From assembly GCA_964345225.1 (NCBI GenBank), contig CAYFQB010000043.1, positions 10,084 through 74,083 of the forward strand: 64,000 nt of DNA, written 5' to 3'. Position 1 is the first letter of the stretch. Every line of letters starts with the position of its first letter. A program made the position numbers and the translations under genes. Shown here one piece after another: positions 62,757 to 64,000 of this stretch. The notes beneath the pieces were generated by a model. That model made no database searches. It had not been told where the DNA came from and saw only the letters and a list, made by a program, of their open reading frames with translations. Source of the stretch: CAYFQB01 sp964345225 (GTDB lineage Bacteria > Nitrospirota > Thermodesulfovibrionia > Thermodesulfovibrionales > UBA6898).

Positions 62757-63290
62757 TCACTTTCTTTTCCCATCTCTTTCTTTAGAAGCTTCTAATTCTT
62801 CCCAGCGATAAGCATCTTTTATTAAATCCTTTTTGCCCATCGCAGATTTCGCTGCGCTGCTAATGAAAGAAGTATGCTCAATATATGAATATTCAGGTTT
62901 AAATCGGTTCAATCTAAAAACAAAACCATCCCGCCACTCAAAATCAGTTCTATTTCTATAATCAGGAAATATAATTCTGCTGCTCCAACACACATATCCT
63001 TTCTTATAAACAGTTACATCCGGCGGATTAACACGAGGATTTGTAATACCTAGAACATTAAACTTTCCTTCTTTATTGGTTAAAGTCTCGACGACTTTAT
63101 ATGATTCTGTGGAAGTTAAGCCAATACCCTTTGTTATTGTCCATTCTACTAAAACCACAGCCCCATCTATCGGTTTTCCTGTCTGAGAATCAACAACAAT
63201 ACCAGACATCCCTGAGGAATATGCGGAACAACCAGAATGAACAAAGATTAAAAAAATTAAGAAAGCTATAAATCTCATCAAATGTTTCAT
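62757..63290 (-). CDS. Lipoprotein with carboxypeptidase-regulatory-like domain
   Basis: The signal ends FVHSGCSAYS, with the lipidated Cys near residue 21. SGIVVDSQTGKPIDGAVVLVEWTITK and GKFNVLGITNPRVNPPDVTVYKKGY match the beta-sandwich carboxypeptidase regulatory-like domain, often a cell-surface adhesion or anchoring part. It lies 18 bases upstream of the phospholipase-like gene, on the same strand, and may be cotranscribed with it. Confidence 0.75.
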   Translation of the reverse strand: MKHLMRFIAFLIFLIFVHSGCSAYSSGMSGIVVDSQTGKPIDGAVVLVEWTITKGIGLTSTESYKVVETLTNKEGKFNVLGITNPRVNPPDVTVYKKGYVCWSSRIIFPDYRNRTDFEWRDGFVFRLNRFKPEYSYIEHTSFISSAAKSAMGKKDLIKDAYRWEELEASKERDGKRK

Positions 63291-63309
63291 TCTGTTACCT
63301 CATCCTTAT

Positions 63310-63345
63310 GAAATCCTCTAGGGACGGTTCTTGAATTTATATTTT
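63310..63345. repeat. REP-like repeat, copy 4
   Basis: GAAATCCTCTAGGGACGG followed by TTCTTGAATT and an AT-rich tail, between the lipoprotein gene and the fragment below. Confidence 0.85.
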
Positions 63346-63641
63346 GCCAACTTCAGAGCCAAATAGTTCCAGCGGAAACACATGGATATCGTTCCTTGTA
63401 TGTGCAGGAACTGAAGCATCAGCAAGCAGGTGCATAACCTGACCTAATGCTCTGAAAGTATAGACAAAGTATTCCTCTCTTTCATCCTTAGTTGATGATG
63501 TAAGAGCCGTATAGTAATACTCCCTTGCTTTTGGCCATGACCAAAGATTTTCTGTAAACAATAACCCTGGTTCCTTTTGAACCCATATAATGGATGAATC
63601 AACAGAAAAGGGTTCTCCGAGGCCAAAACAAAGTGTATTTA
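63337..63641 (-). pseudogene. Fragment of a second phospholipase-C-like protein
   Basis: The frame reads FGLGEPFSVDSSIIW, then SWPKAREYYYTALTSSTKDE and LGQVMHLLADASVPAHTRND. This parallels residues about 148-213 of the large secreted protein (KAREYYYKALTDNSN, then HLLQDLSVPAHTRND), including the HxxxDx5H zinc motif. It is cut at both ends by direct copies of the REP-like repeat. It is too short to be functional and is probably a remnant of a paralogue. Confidence 0.7.
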
Positions 63642-63642
63642 C

Positions 63643-63695
63643 GAAATCCTCTAGGGACGGTTCTTGAATTTATATTTTAAATCAATATGTTACGT
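63643..63695. repeat. REP-like repeat, copy 5
   Basis: GAAATCCTCTAGGGACGG and an AT-rich tail like that after copy 2, running into the second transposase. Confidence 0.85.
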
Positions 63696-64000
63696 TTAAA
63701 TGCTGCCTTTTAGGGATTTCTTAATTTTATCAATGGACAACCTTTCTAATTTATCAGCAAAAGCATCAGAACCAATATACCCTTTTTTCATTTCTTTGAG
63801 TAATTTTCGCTCTTCTTTCATCCTCATAGAAGTTACATATTTTTTATAGGCCTTACGTCTTTCTTCTTCTGATTGGCCTAAAGATTCAAACAATTCATTG
63901 ATGTCAGTAAACTCATCATTGGTTCCCCTTGTATAAACATTATAACTGCTCCAACGGTATTCCCCGGGATCTTCTGAAATGCCTGCGCGTACTGGATTTC
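63696..64000 (-). CDS. REP-associated tyrosine transposase, second copy, partial at window edge
   Basis: Nearly identical to the C-terminal part of the 59814 transposase (TDINELFESLGQSEEERRKAYKK and DAFADKLERLSIDKIKKS). A one-base difference near the end gives an earlier stop (KGSI), so this copy is a few residues shorter. The N-terminal half, including the HUH motif, lies beyond the window. Confidence 0.85.
   Translation of the reverse strand, partial: NPVRAGISEDPGEYRWSSYNVYTRGTNDEFTDINELFESLGQSEEERRKAYKKYVTSMRMKEERKLLKEMKKGYIGSDAFADKLERLSIDKIKKSLKGSI

Noticed and set aside
1..64000. tRNA or rRNA genes
   Set aside because: I looked for the conserved T-arm GTTCGAATC-type sequence in intergenic DNA and rRNA-like conserved stretches and found none convincing; a dedicated scan would settle it.

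Overview
The window reads as a piece of an AT-rich, Gram-negative (diderm) bacterial chromosome. Evidence for a diderm is an outer-membrane beta-barrel protein, several lipoproteins, a BamD-like TPR lipoprotein, a SurA-type N-terminal domain and a peptidoglycan-recycling locus. Several features together most resemble the Nitrospirota (Thermodesulfovibrio-like) and, second, Desulfobacterota: the B12-binding radical SAM/RNase G pair, two-CW and PilZ/DUF5658 proteins, HspR next to DnaJ and ClpB, and many c-di-GMP proteins. This placement is inference; no rRNA or tRNA gene is visible to test it.

Layout. 455-5961 (+) is a mutL-miaA-hfq-NUDIX-SurA_N-methyltransferase-HEAT run, followed by an outer-membrane barrel gene (6090). 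7696-14407 (-) holds a CPBP protease, a GlcF-like Fe-S protein, and a tight larE-rng-radical SAM operon. 14533-15956 (+) is a TPR lipoprotein and a siroheme-pathway dehydrogenase. 16038-20976 (-) is a looser accessory stretch: small membrane proteins, an ATP pyrophosphatase, asnA with different base composition, a MITE-like element and a degenerate parvulin-like protein. 21168-27128 (-) is a signalling block: a two-CW GGDEF protein, Ogt, a very large Rossmann-GAF-PAS-kinase-REC-REC-GGDEF hybrid, and an HD-GYP response regulator. 27444-28739 is non-coding, with heptamer repeats, a broken lapA-like gene and two perfect parS sites just before parA-parB (28761-30333). Downstream are a THEP1-type NTPase, a NamZ-type muramidase and a sugar nucleotidyltransferase-kinase fusion, together a likely peptidoglycan-recycling set, then UPF0158 and a dGTPase-like gene.

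35566-37823 is a decayed region with a truncated REP-associated transposase and small ORFs. 37824-40977 has the ComM/YifB ATPase, a lipoprotein, an FmdB zinc ribbon and a transaldolase-like enzyme. 41118-44647 (+) is DUF1015-gap-pgk. speD, hisG and hisD follow on the minus strand. 47569-51662 holds a GAF/HD-GYP protein, an unassigned conserved protein, truA and an HD hydrolase. 51973-56576 (+) is a heat-shock operon, dnaJ-hspR-clpB-hsp20, with a good promoter and a strong terminator. 56685-59017 (-) has small membrane or PilZ proteins and adenylate kinase. The right end (59240-64000) has an OsmC protein and then a repeat-rich area with a REP-associated tyrosine transposase, a second copy running off the edge, a zinc phospholipase C/P1-nuclease-like secreted protein, a fragment of a paralogue of it, and a lipoprotein.

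The most distinctive non-coding signal is a family of degenerate 7-bp repeats found between many of the genes. They share a period of seven but differ in word, and one composite block is present in three copies, one of them inverted across about 21 kb. The most interesting coding signals are the Rossmann-headed hybrid kinase and the muramidase/nucleotidyltransferase-kinase pair.
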